A DNA stretch of 64,000 nucleotides, taken from assembly GCA_036501365.1 (NCBI GenBank), contig DASYAL010000017.1, forward strand, positions 1 to 64,000, written 5' to 3'. Under the pieces are notes generated by a model. That model ran no database searches. It was not told the origin of the DNA and saw nothing but the letters and a program-made list of their open reading frames with translations. Positions within the stretch are counted from its first letter, which is position 1. Each line of letters starts with the position of its first letter. Source of the DNA: CAIKMD01 sp036501365 (GTDB taxonomy: Bacteria; Pseudomonadota; Alphaproteobacteria; ATCC43930; CGMCC-115725). The position numbers were made by a program, and so were the translations under genes. Positions 56,348 through 64,000 of the stretch are shown piece after piece.

Positions 56348-56587
56348 ATGAGCGAGCCCATTCCCGCGCAAAAAGCGCCCTACGGCGTCCAGGTCGAAGC
56401 GGGCAAGGATTACTTCTGGTGCGCTTGCGGCCGCAGTGCGACGCAGCCTTTCTGCGACGGCTCGCACAAAGCCGTTGGACTCCGGCCGACGATGTTCAAG
56501 GCGCAAAAGAGCGAAGAGGCCTGGCTCTGCGGCTGCAAGGCCTCGGGCAACAAGCCGTTCTGCGACGGCTCGCATCGCAAGCTCTAG
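56348..56587 (+). CDS. Double CDGSH iron-sulfur protein
   Basis: A 79-residue protein with two copies of the CDGSH motif. The first cluster uses WCACGRSATQPFCDGSH and the second LCGCKASGNKPFCDGSH. Each has the three-Cys one-His set that holds a 2Fe-2S cluster. Such small proteins handle redox or iron-sulfur transfer in the cytoplasm. GGGAGG precedes the start. No transmembrane anchor is present, unlike mitoNEET. Confidence 0.93.
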   Translation: MSEPIPAQKAPYGVQVEAGKDYFWCACGRSATQPFCDGSHKAVGLRPTMFKAQKSEEAWLCGCKASGNKPFCDGSHRKL

Positions 56588-56610
56588 CCGCGGACCAATT
56601 CCAGTCACTG

Positions 56611-56692
56611 TCATGCCCGGACTTGTTCCGGGCATCCACGTTTGGGTTTTGAATAAACGCGTGGATGGCCGGGACGAGCCCGGCCATGACGA
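56611..56692. repeat. Interspersed palindrome with CGTCATGGCCGGG arm
   Basis: TCATGCCCGGACTTGTTCCGGGCATCCACG and its inverted partner CGTGGATGGCCGGGACGAGC meet around an A/T-rich centre. It has a sister copy at 58531-58641. Confidence 0.75.
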
Positions 56693-56699
56693 CATAAAA

Positions 56700-57374
56700 T
56701 CAAAGCTTTGCTTTCATCGGCTTACCAGCCAGGCCGGCTTGCCGGATGTCGCTATGCGGCCCGACCGGCGGCATCGTGAAGAAGCTCTCGACGCTCGTGT
56801 AATCGTGATAGCCGAGCCGCGCCAACGGGCGCAGCTTCAGCACGTCGAGCCTTCCCTCGGGCGTGATCGCCTCGTCCTTGATGTGGACGCCGATGACGCG
56901 GCCGACGACGACGTAATGGCTTTGCTCGAGGTTGCGCCCCGGCAGCGCGAGCGTGCAGTGATAGCGGCATTCGAGATGCACCGGCGAGGCGGCGACACGC
57001 GGCGGCTTCACCAGCCGCGACGGGATCATCGTCAGCCCGGCGAGCTTCGCCTCGTCGATCTCGGGCTCGACCGCCGAACCGGTGATGTTCACCGCCTCGC
57101 GCAATTCATAGGTCGCCATGTTGACGACGAACTCGCCGGTCTCGACCACATTGGTGACGCTGTCCTTGGGCCGCGGCGAGCGCGGGAAATTCGCCGCGGC
57201 GAACATCACGTAAGGCGGATCGTAGCCGAGATTATTGAACTGGCTGAACGGCGCGAGGTTGACGCGGCCCTCGCGGTCGAGCGTCGAGATCCAGCCGATC
57301 GGCCGCGGCACCACGATCGATTTGTAAGGGTCGTGCCCCAGGCCGTGATCGTTCTTGTCGGGCTCGTAGAACAT
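56700..57374 (-). CDS. Flavin reductase-like FMN-binding protein
   Basis: A 224-residue protein with GGGAGGG before ATG 57374. The flavin-reductase-like domain shows PRPIGWISTLDREGRVNLAPFSQFNNLGYDPP, FVVNMATYELREAVN and LECRYHCTLALPG. Such proteins bind FMN and either feed a monooxygenase or act on their own. It is divergent from the gentisate-type gene, 55 bases apart, so the two may be co-regulated. Confidence 0.88.
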   Translation of the reverse strand: MFYEPDKNDHGLGHDPYKSIVVPRPIGWISTLDREGRVNLAPFSQFNNLGYDPPYVMFAAANFPRSPRPKDSVTNVVETGEFVVNMATYELREAVNITGSAVEPEIDEAKLAGLTMIPSRLVKPPRVAASPVHLECRYHCTLALPGRNLEQSHYVVVGRVIGVHIKDEAITPEGRLDVLKLRPLARLGYHDYTSVESFFTMPPVGPHSDIRQAGLAGKPMKAKL

Positions 57375-57396
57375 CGCTCCCTCCCCGTCCCCGTAC

Positions 57397-57402
57397 TATA
57401 AT
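57397..57402 (+). promoter_or_regulatory. Candidate -10 element TATAAT
   Basis: TATAAT stands 28 bases before the chosen ATG of the gentisate-type gene. It places transcription start near 57409 and argues for ATG 57430 over a codon at 57415. Confidence 0.4.
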
Positions 57403-57429
57403 GCGACGCGTCGGATGACGGAGCGATTC

Positions 57430-58482
57430 ATGGCCGAGAACCAAGCAGCGCGCGAGGCTTATTACGCCAAGGTTGCCGGGCTCAACGTCTCGCCGCTGTG
57501 GACGACGCGGCTGGTGCCGCCATTGCCGAAGGATTCGGTCAAGGCGATGCCGTTCCTGTGGGATTTCGACAATGTGCTGCGGCCGACGCTCGCCGAGGCC
57601 GGACCGCTCATCACCGCGCATGAAGCCAATCGCCGCGTGCTGACGCTGGAGAACCCGGGCCTCAATGGCTCGCACCGCATTCTGGAATCGCTCTATGCCG
57701 GTCTGCAGATGCTGCTGCCGGGCGAATGCGCGCCGGCGCATAAGCATTCGCCCTCGGCGCTGCGCTTCGTCATCGAAGGCAAGGGCGGCGGCTGGACCGC
57801 GGTCTCGGGCGAGAAATCCTACATGCAGCCCGGCGATTTCGTGATCACGCCGTCCGACACTTGGCACGATCACGGCCATGACGGCGACGGGCCTTATTTC
57901 TGGATGGACGGTCTCGACATCCCCATGCTGGCGACTTTCGGCCCGATGTTCTTCGAGCATTATCCCGAGGATCGCGCGCCGCTGGTGCGGCCAACCGGCG
58001 ACAGCCGCGCGCGCTACGGCGCCAATATGGCGCCGGCCAACGAGCGCTGGTCGAAACCGGAATCGCCGATCTTCTCCTATCCCTACGATCGCTCGCGCGA
58101 AGCGCTCGAGCAGCTGCGCCAGAACGACGAATGGGATCCCTATACCGGGCTGAAGCTCACCTATATCGATCCGACCACCGGCGGCAGCGCGATGCCGACA
58201 ATCTCGGCTTTCCTGCAACTCCTGCCCAAGGGCTTCCGCACCGGGAATTATCAGACCACCGAGAACACCGTGTTCTCGCCGGTCGAAGGCCGCGGCCGCT
58301 TGATCGTCGGCGAAGGCGCGCAGCGTCAGACCATCGCCTGGAAGCCGCGCGACATCTTCGCCGTGCCGTGCTGGGTGCCTTACGCGCTCGAAGCCGACGA
58401 GGACGCGGTGCTGTTCAGCTATTCCGACCGCGTCGCGCAGCAAAAGCTCGGCATCTGGCGCGAGCGCCGCGGAAACGTATAG
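57430..58482 (+). CDS. Gentisate 1,2-dioxygenase-like bicupin
   Basis: A 350-residue protein from ATG 57430, where GGAG precedes the codon. The N-terminal cupin carries HKHSPSALRFVIEGKGGGW and the third ligand in TWHDHGHDG, the His-x-His...His iron site. A second cupin occupies the C-terminal half without the full set. Overall length and sequence fit gentisate 1,2-dioxygenase, which opens the gentisate ring to maleylpyruvate in aerobic aromatic degradation. A 1-hydroxy-2-naphthoate or salicylate 1,2-dioxygenase role is equally possible. Confidence 0.85.
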   Translation: MAENQAAREAYYAKVAGLNVSPLWTTRLVPPLPKDSVKAMPFLWDFDNVLRPTLAEAGPLITAHEANRRVLTLENPGLNGSHRILESLYAGLQMLLPGECAPAHKHSPSALRFVIEGKGGGWTAVSGEKSYMQPGDFVITPSDTWHDHGHDGDGPYFWMDGLDIPMLATFGPMFFEHYPEDRAPLVRPTGDSRARYGANMAPANERWSKPESPIFSYPYDRSREALEQLRQNDEWDPYTGLKLTYIDPTTGGSAMPTISAFLQLLPKGFRTGNYQTTENTVFSPVEGRGRLIVGEGAQRQTIAWKPRDIFAVPCWVPYALEADEDAVLFSYSDRVAQQKLGIWRERRGNV

Positions 58483-58530
58483 GACGGGCGCACCGCCGCT
58501 TCTTCATCTCTACGCAATTTCAAATTAAGC

Positions 58531-58641
58531 GTCATGGCCGGGCTTGTCCCGGCCATCCACGTGTTCGCTCCAAAACGTGGATGCCCGGCACAGCCCCGAG
58601 TGCGGCGCGTCGCAGCGCCGCGCCGCGGGCCGGGCATGACG
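58531..58641. repeat. Interspersed palindrome, sister of the copy at 56611
   Basis: GTCATGGCCGGGCTTGTCCC-type arms and an inverted CCGGGCATGACG end enclose a GCGCCGCGCC insertion absent from the 56611 copy. The two copies flank the flavin-reductase/gentisate-dioxygenase pair. Confidence 0.75.
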
Positions 58642-58664
58642 ATTTTGAATTACAGTGATGGGCC

Positions 58665-59684
58665 CTACGCGCTCAATCCCAAATTGAAGAAGTCGTTCGC
58701 GTTCTTCCAATAGATCATCTCTTTCTCGGCCGGCGTGATGTCGAGCGCCTCGACGAGATCGATATGCTCCTTGGGATCGATCGGCACCGGCCCGTAATCG
58801 GTGCCGAACATCACGCGATCGGCGCCGAACACTTCGACCGCTTCTTTCACATGCGGTCCCCAGAGGCCCATGATGTCGACCCGCAGATTGGCGCGCAGAT
58901 AATCGCTCGGCAGCCGCTTGCACTTGATCTGCGCACGCTCGGGCATGCCTTCGCTGCCGAGCCGCCAGCCGAAATTGAGCCGGCCCATCACCGGCAGCAA
59001 CCCGCCGCCCATATGCGCGACGACGATCTTCAGCCGCGGGAAGCGATCGAACAGGCCCGAGAGGATCATGCGCGCGAGGCACATCGTGGTGTCGAACGGC
59101 CGCCCGACAAGCTCGTCGAGCTTGTATTGATCCATCTGCCGGTCGGCGCCGATCGGCACGCGCACGGGATGGAGGAAGAGCGGCACCTGCTTATCCTCGG
59201 CCCATTCCCAGAACGGATAGGCGTCCTCGGTGTCCATGAACTTGCCCTGCCAGCTCGAATTGATCAGCAGCCCCTTGAAGCCCGGCTGCGTCGCGACGCG
59301 CTCGTAATCCTTGATCAGGCTCGCATCGAGTGGGTTGGCGACGCCGAGGCCCCAGGTCGTGCCTTTGCTGCGCTCGACCAGCGCGACGATCTGATCGTTG
59401 TTGTGCTTGATGACGTCGCCCGCCGGCTTCTTCGACAGCGCGACCAGCACTTCGGCGCCGAACGGGTTGCTCATCAGCCGGTAATTGATTCCGGCCTTGT
59501 GGCTGACCTCCTGCTGGAGATCGAAATCGGTGAGCTCGTAATAGCTGATCGAGGGCAGGCCGCGGAACGCGTTGAAACTGTTGCGGCCGACTTGCGTGCC
59601 GCGCATGAACTGGGCGACGCCGAGCGGATCGGAGCGATCCGGGATCGAGCAATGCGTGTGAATGTCGATGATCTGCTGCGCCAT
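58665..59684 (-). CDS. Amidohydrolase family protein (ACMSD-like)
   Basis: A 339-residue amidohydrolase_2 protein, with GGGAGGATC before ATG 59684. The metal ligands are His in DIHTHC near 8-12, His in FLHPV near residue 172, and Asp in FGTDYG near 292. The set resembles ACMSD and gamma-resorcylate decarboxylase. It is likely a decarboxylase or hydrolase acting on an aromatic or dicarboxylic acid. It is divergent from the MFS gene at 59859. Confidence 0.87.
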   Translation of the reverse strand: MAQQIIDIHTHCSIPDRSDPLGVAQFMRGTQVGRNSFNAFRGLPSISYYELTDFDLQQEVSHKAGINYRLMSNPFGAEVLVALSKKPAGDVIKHNNDQIVALVERSKGTTWGLGVANPLDASLIKDYERVATQPGFKGLLINSSWQGKFMDTEDAYPFWEWAEDKQVPLFLHPVRVPIGADRQMDQYKLDELVGRPFDTTMCLARMILSGLFDRFPRLKIVVAHMGGGLLPVMGRLNFGWRLGSEGMPERAQIKCKRLPSDYLRANLRVDIMGLWGPHVKEAVEVFGADRVMFGTDYGPVPIDPKEHIDLVEALDITPAEKEMIYWKNANDFFNLGLSA

Positions 59685-59858
59685 TAATCGATCCTCCCGG
59701 GGCCGCGATTGGGCGAAAGATTAGCCAGCGCGCGCCACCAACGCCAGGACAAGGCGTGGCTTCGTCGTTGCAAAACCGCAGCGGATCGGCGACGCTCCTC
59801 CGCAACGCGCCGGACATTCCCGCGAAAGGAATGCCGCACCGCGACAGGGAGAACGCCA

Positions 59859-61112
59859 ATGTTCAAGAACCGCTGGTCGGTCCTCGCCGCATCCTTCCTC
59901 GGAATGATCGTCGGCCCCGGTCCGATCCTCGTCTTCTCCTATGCGGTATTGTTGCGGCCTGCGACCCTGTCCCTGGGCGTCGACCGCTCGATCTTCTCCT
60001 CGGCGGCGCTGCTCGCGACCATGGTCGGGCTGATCGGCGGCCCGACTGTCGGCTGGCTCATCGACCGCTACGGCGCGCGGCGCATCATGGTGCCGGGCGT
60101 GTTGCTATTCGCGGTCGGCATTTCGGCGAATTCGCTGCTGACATCGGCGACCGCGGTGATCTACGGGCTTTTCGTCTTCGGCAATCTCTTCAGCGCCGGC
60201 GCCTCGCCGGTCGCTTTCAGCATCGTGATCGCGCGCTGGTTCGACCATATCCGCGGCCTCGCTCTCGGCATCGCCCTCGCCGGCATCGGCGTCGGCACCG
60301 CCGTCGTGCCGCAATTCACCGCCTATCTCGTCGCCCATTACGGCTGGCGCTCGGCCTATCTCGGCATCGCGGCCGCGATCGTCGTCTTCGCCTGGCTGCC
60401 GGTTGTGGTGTTCATCCATGAGCCGCCGGCCTTCGACCGCGTCCGCGCCGAAAAACGCGCCGTCGCCGACCATCTGCCGGGAATGACGGCGCGCGCCGCG
60501 TTCAAGCATTGGCGCTGGTGGTCGATGACCATCGCTTTCTTCCTCGGCGGCGTCGCCATCAACGGCACCCTCTCGCAGGTCGTCGCTTTGCTCGGCGATC
60601 GCGGCATCCCGATCCAGGTCGCCGCCTCGACCTTGGCCTTCACCGGCATCGCGCTGATCGCCGGCCGCGTCGCCGCCGGCTGGTGCCTCGACCGCTTCAA
60701 CGGCCCGGTCATCGCCGCGATCTGCTTTGCCATTCCGATCGCCGGCATCCTCCTTCTTGCCAGCGGCTCCGGCGGGCTCGAAGTCGCCCGCGTCAGCACG
60801 ACACTTTGCGGCTTCGGCATCGGCGCCGAGGTCGATCTAATGGCGTTTTTCCTCAGCCGCTATTGCGGCCTCAAGGCTTACGGCAAGATCTATGGCGTCA
60901 GCTTCGCCTGCTTCAACATCGGCAATACCGTGGGCGGACTAATCGGCAGCCTGTCCTTCGACCATCTCCACACCTACACCCCGGCCTTTCTGCTCTTCGC
61001 GGGCGCGCTGCTGGTCGCCTGCGTGCTGTTCCTGACCCTGGGCGCCTACGTCTATCCGGCGCTCCGCCTGGCGCCGGCAACGCCCACCGAACCCGAGCAG
61101 GTTCCGGCCTAG
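59859..61112 (+). CDS. MFS transporter (monocarboxylate/oxalate-formate-like)
   Basis: A 417-residue protein from ATG 59859 with AGGGAGA before it. Twelve hydrophobic segments are visible, with GWLIDRYGARR between helices 2 and 3 as the MFS loop motif. The layout resembles the MCT/OFA branch, which moves small carboxylates. Longer frames to 59709 start in unrelated sequence. The divergent amidohydrolase and this carrier could handle the same acid. Confidence 0.85.
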   Translation: MFKNRWSVLAASFLGMIVGPGPILVFSYAVLLRPATLSLGVDRSIFSSAALLATMVGLIGGPTVGWLIDRYGARRIMVPGVLLFAVGISANSLLTSATAVIYGLFVFGNLFSAGASPVAFSIVIARWFDHIRGLALGIALAGIGVGTAVVPQFTAYLVAHYGWRSAYLGIAAAIVVFAWLPVVVFIHEPPAFDRVRAEKRAVADHLPGMTARAAFKHWRWWSMTIAFFLGGVAINGTLSQVVALLGDRGIPIQVAASTLAFTGIALIAGRVAAGWCLDRFNGPVIAAICFAIPIAGILLLASGSGGLEVARVSTTLCGFGIGAEVDLMAFFLSRYCGLKAYGKIYGVSFACFNIGNTVGGLIGSLSFDHLHTYTPAFLLFAGALLVACVLFLTLGAYVYPALRLAPATPTEPEQVPA

Positions 61113-61149
61113 CCGCTCGGGCCGCCGCGCTCTTCAACCGATTTTACGC

Positions 61150-61188
61150 TTGACAAGCGAGCGATCTGGTCGTACGCTAAATACGTAC
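61150..61188 (+). promoter_or_regulatory. Candidate promoter with overlapping palindrome
   Basis: TTGACA at 61150-61155 and TACGCT at 61173-61178 (spacer 17) lie upstream of the AAHS carrier gene. GTACG (61172-61176) and CGTAC (61184-61188) form an inverted repeat that overlaps the -10, the position of a repressor operator. Confidence 0.5.
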
Positions 61189-61323
61189 AACGCGAAACCG
61201 CTAAGCCCTTGCGCCAGCGGGCGAAAAATGAAAATTGCGAAACGAACCCAATTCGCGGCGAGCACCGCCGAGGCGCTTCTCATCCTTGGGGAGCTAGCAT
61301 AGGATCGCCAGCCTAAGCAGCGA

Positions 61324-61342
61324 CCTGTCGGCCATCGACAGG
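61324..61342 (+). other. Leader hairpin upstream of the AAHS carrier
   Basis: CCTGTCG (61324-61330) pairs with CGACAGG (61336-61342) around a five-base loop, ending about 22 bases before the ATG at 61364. A 24-codon reading frame from ATG 61228 to a TAG at 61302 precedes it, so the roughly 180-base leader could be used for translational control. Confidence 0.35.
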
Positions 61343-61363
61343 CATCCAATCACGGGGAGAAAC

Positions 61364-62734
61364 ATGGCAGACGCCCAGACCGTCCAAGTCTCGCATATGC
61401 TCGACGAAAGGGGCATCGGCTCGTTCCACATCAAGCTCATTGTCTGGTCGCTGTTCATCGTCCTGATCGACGGCTACGACATCGGCGCGATCGCCTTCGC
61501 CGCCCCCTCGCTGATGCGCGAATGGCATTTCCCGCCCAGCCAACTCGGCCCGATCTTCAGCGCCAGCCTCATCGGCATCCTCTTCGGCTCGGCGATTTTC
61601 GGCTTCGTTGGCGATCGCTACGGCCGGAAAGCGGCGCTGGTCAGCGCCAACCTGGTCTTCGGCATCTTCACCCTGATCGCCGCCTATTCGACCAACACCA
61701 CCGAGATGTTCTGGCTGCGCTTCCTCGCCGGGCTCGGCATCGGCGGCGTCATTCCCAACGCGATCGCGATCAACGCCGAATCCGCGCCGCGTCGGCTCCG
61801 CGCCACCATGGCGATCATCGCCGTCGGGCTGGTGCCGATCGGCGGCGCCATCCCCGGCGTCCTCACCATCGCTTTCGTGCCGACCTATGGCTGGCAGTTC
61901 CTGTTCTTTGTCGGCGGCATCGTCCCGATCCTGATCGCGGTGTGCGGCTTCTTCGGCCTGCCGGAATCGATCAAATACATGGCGCTGCACGAAAAACACC
62001 GTTCCGATATGGAAAAACTTGTCCATGCCATCCGGCCCGATTTCGTCATTCCGCCGAATGCGAAATTCGTCATCGAGGACGAGCAGAACGTCGCCGGCTT
62101 CAACCCGTCCTATCTGTTCCGCGACGGGCTGGCGCTGATCACGCCGCTGGTGTGGCTGCTCTTCGTGCTCAATCTGATGGGCTTCTTTTTCCTCAACAGC
62201 TGGACACCGACCTTGCTGGTGACGGCGGCGCATCTGCCGCCGAATGTCGGCGCGCTTGCCGGCACGGCTTTGCAGCTCGGCGGCACGGTCGGCGCGCTGG
62301 CGCTTTGCCGCTGGATCGACAAGCGGCGCTTCTTCGCCATCGCCATCCTCTTCGTGCTCGCGATACCGGTGGTGGGCTCGGTCGGCTGGTTCGGCATCAC
62401 CTCGGAGACCACGCTGATCATCGCGGCGTTCTTCGCCGGCTTCCTGGTGCTCGGCATCCAGACCGGCATCAACGTCGCGGGCGCGCTCATCTACCCGACC
62501 TCGCTGCGCTCCAACGGCTCGGGCTGGGAGCTCGGCATCGGTCGCATCGGCTCGATCGTCGGACCGCTGCTCGGCGCGGCCTTCGTCGCGCTGCCGATCG
62601 AGCAGCTCTACATGTGGGCGGCGCTGCCCTTCGTCGTCGGCGCGGTGATCTGCTTCATCGTCTGGCGTCTCAACGAAGCGCGGCTCAAAGAACGGCCGTG
62701 GATGCGCGACGGCCAGCCGGCGCCGGCGGAATAA
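61364..62734 (+). CDS. MFS transporter, aromatic acid:H+ symporter (AAHS) type
   Basis: A 456-residue carrier with GGGGAGAAA before ATG 61364. Twelve membrane segments are present. The first helix carries DGYDIGAIAFAAPSL, the DGxD motif of the AAHS family (PcaK, BenK). GDRYGRKAAL is the loop 2-3 motif. Members import protocatechuate, benzoate, vanillate or similar acids with protons. Its long leader contains a promoter, a small leader frame and a hairpin. The CocE-type gene follows 16 bases downstream. Confidence 0.9.
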   Translation: MADAQTVQVSHMLDERGIGSFHIKLIVWSLFIVLIDGYDIGAIAFAAPSLMREWHFPPSQLGPIFSASLIGILFGSAIFGFVGDRYGRKAALVSANLVFGIFTLIAAYSTNTTEMFWLRFLAGLGIGGVIPNAIAINAESAPRRLRATMAIIAVGLVPIGGAIPGVLTIAFVPTYGWQFLFFVGGIVPILIAVCGFFGLPESIKYMALHEKHRSDMEKLVHAIRPDFVIPPNAKFVIEDEQNVAGFNPSYLFRDGLALITPLVWLLFVLNLMGFFFLNSWTPTLLVTAAHLPPNVGALAGTALQLGGTVGALALCRWIDKRRFFAIAILFVLAIPVVGSVGWFGITSETTLIIAAFFAGFLVLGIQTGINVAGALIYPTSLRSNGSGWELGIGRIGSIVGPLLGAAFVALPIEQLYMWAALPFVVGAVICFIVWRLNEARLKERPWMRDGQPAPAE

Positions 62735-62750
62735 GCGAGCGGAGCGGACG

Positions 62751-64000
62751 GTGATTCAGGAAAAAGACGTCCAGATCACCGTCCGCGACGGCGTCAAGAT
62801 CGCCGTACGCATTTACCGGCCAGAAGGCAGCGGCAAATTCCCCGCCCTCTTCGCCGTCAGCCCCTATCGCTACGACAATGACGATCTGCCCGCGACGCCG
62901 GTCTTTCTCTGGCGCGAGACCGGGCCGGTCGAATGGTATGTCGAGCATGGCTACGCTTATGTCCATGCCGACACCCGCGGCACCGGTTTTTCGGAGGGCG
63001 ATTACCGCTTCCTGGACCGCAAGGAGCAGACCGATCTCTACGACGTGATCGAATGGATCGGCACGCAGCCTTGGTGCAACGGCAAGGTCGGCGGCATCGG
63101 CGAGAGCTACTACTGCATGAGCCAATGGTTCATGGGCATTCAGAACCCGCCGCATCTCGCCTGTCTCGGCGCCTATGATGGGCTCAACGACCCGTATCGC
63201 TTCATGGGCTATCCCGGCGGGATCGAGGGCAACTTCCTCTCCTACTGGTTCAATTCAAGCGTCCGCGTGCCGAACCTCTATCCAACGAATGGCGATCATC
63301 CGCGCGATCTGCCGCACGATTTGTTCCACGATGTGCAGCTTCATCCCTTCTATGACGAATGGTGGAAAGAGCGCTGCGCCGCGGAGCAGCTCGACAAAAT
63401 CACCGTGCCGCTGCTCTCGATCGGCGTCTGGGCAAAAATGGATCTGCACTGCTCGGGCAACATCTTGGGCTATCAGCGCGCTCAGGGGCCCAAGAAGTTG
63501 TTTGTTTCCGGAACGCCGACACCATTTACAGCGCAACGCGATTTCTCGCTCGTAGAGTTTCACGAGAAACATCTACTGCCTTTTTACGATCGTTACTTAA
63601 AAGATAAAGCGAGCAGCCACGATACGCGGCCGGACATCCAGTATACGGTGCGCAATACGGGTGTCGTGAAAGCGGCGCAAGCGTGGCCGCCGCGCGAAGC
63701 GACACCGACGCGCTTCTATCTCGCCAAAGGCCCGAGCGAGAGCGTGACATCGCTCAATGACGGCGCGCTCGCGGCGCAAGCGCCGGGCGGTAGCGGCAAT
63801 TCGAGCTACACTTATCCGCATCCGAGTTGGGCTTTCGGGGTCGTGGCTTTGGGGCCGCAAGGTCCCGATCCGGTGCGCGGCGTCCTTACCTTCACCACCG
63901 CGCCGTTGCCAACCGATATGGAAATCGCCGGCGAGGGCAAGCTCGTGCTCTACGCCTCGTCGACACGGCCGGACATGGATTTCTGCGTCAAGGTCTCGGA
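62751..64000 (+). CDS. CocE/NonD-type hydrolase (X-Pro dipeptidyl-peptidase family), 3' end outside window
   Basis: The frame opens at GTG 62751 (MIQEKDVQITVRDGVKIAVRIYRP) and runs to the window edge without a stop, showing 416 residues. The alpha/beta fold carries the nucleophile elbow GIGESYY with Ser119, and HADTRGTGFSEGDY upstream, both standard for the CocE/NonD group. C-terminally it enters the jelly-roll domain common to this family. Members cleave esters or amides such as cocaine or N-acyl compounds, and sequence does not fix the substrate. It is probably cotranscribed with the AAHS carrier. Confidence 0.85.
   Translation, partial: MIQEKDVQITVRDGVKIAVRIYRPEGSGKFPALFAVSPYRYDNDDLPATPVFLWRETGPVEWYVEHGYAYVHADTRGTGFSEGDYRFLDRKEQTDLYDVIEWIGTQPWCNGKVGGIGESYYCMSQWFMGIQNPPHLACLGAYDGLNDPYRFMGYPGGIEGNFLSYWFNSSVRVPNLYPTNGDHPRDLPHDLFHDVQLHPFYDEWWKERCAAEQLDKITVPLLSIGVWAKMDLHCSGNILGYQRAQGPKKLFVSGTPTPFTAQRDFSLVEFHEKHLLPFYDRYLKDKASSHDTRPDIQYTVRNTGVVKAAQAWPPREATPTRFYLAKGPSESVTSLNDGALAAQAPGGSGNSSYTYPHPSWAFGVVALGPQGPDPVRGVLTFTTAPLPTDMEIAGEGKLVLYASSTRPDMDFCVKVS

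Overview
The window is a high-GC bacterial chromosome segment, most likely from a soil alphaproteobacterium of the Rhodospirillales or Hyphomicrobiales type. The case rests on the housekeeping order rpoZ-rel-pdxJ-lepB-rnc-era and recO-parC on one strand, a bifunctional Rel, an alphaproteobacterial RecO and RpoZ, a long-N-terminus FolP, and many NMT1/SsuA-like transport proteins. No rRNA, tRNA, insertion sequence or CRISPR array was recognised. The genus cannot be told from the sequence alone.

Layout. 1-9.3 kb: a partial flavoprotein, a pentapeptide-repeat K+ channel, TusA, a solute-binding protein, an OmpA-like envelope protein, an AAA+ ATPase, an SDR, a VOC enzyme and a cold-shock protein. 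9.6-13.6 kb: rpsU, an orphan terminase small subunit, short tandem repeats, then a compositionally different island with a cytosine-N4-type DNA methyltransferase and a candidate restriction endonuclease behind a LexA-type site. 13.7-24.8 kb: core genes (parC, recO, era, rnc, lepB, pdxJ, rel, rpoZ, folK), interrupted by a 1.5-kb nest of short interspersed repeats that encloses a GIY-YIG nuclease gene. 24.8-38.4 kb: two substrate-binding-type proteins, NYN nuclease, UdgB, smpB, dapA divergent from slt, a PLP dehydratase, the bactofilin/M23 pair, a DUF922 protease, a ribbon-helix-helix protein, a CpaA-like prepilin peptidase, folP and folB.

38.4-64 kb is accessory metabolism. An SsuABC/TauABC-type importer with two permeases is in line with a ThDP enzyme and a fumarylacetoacetase-fold hydrolase. 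A second ATPase/permease/permease set runs the other way and faces three more binding proteins. Further on are a molybdenum hydroxylase pair (IorAB-like), VOC proteins, a double-CDGSH protein, a flavin reductase-like protein, a gentisate-dioxygenase-like cupin, an amidohydrolase, two MFS carriers (one of the aromatic-acid AAHS type) and a CocE/NonD hydrolase cut by the window end. Together these suggest uptake and ring cleavage of aromatic or sulfonated small molecules. Substrates are not provable here.

The best candidates for something new are: the LexA-linked restriction-modification island, the repeat nest around the GIY-YIG gene, the pentapeptide/K+ channel fusion, the operator between the dapA and slt promoters, and the strong excess of binding proteins over transporter cores.
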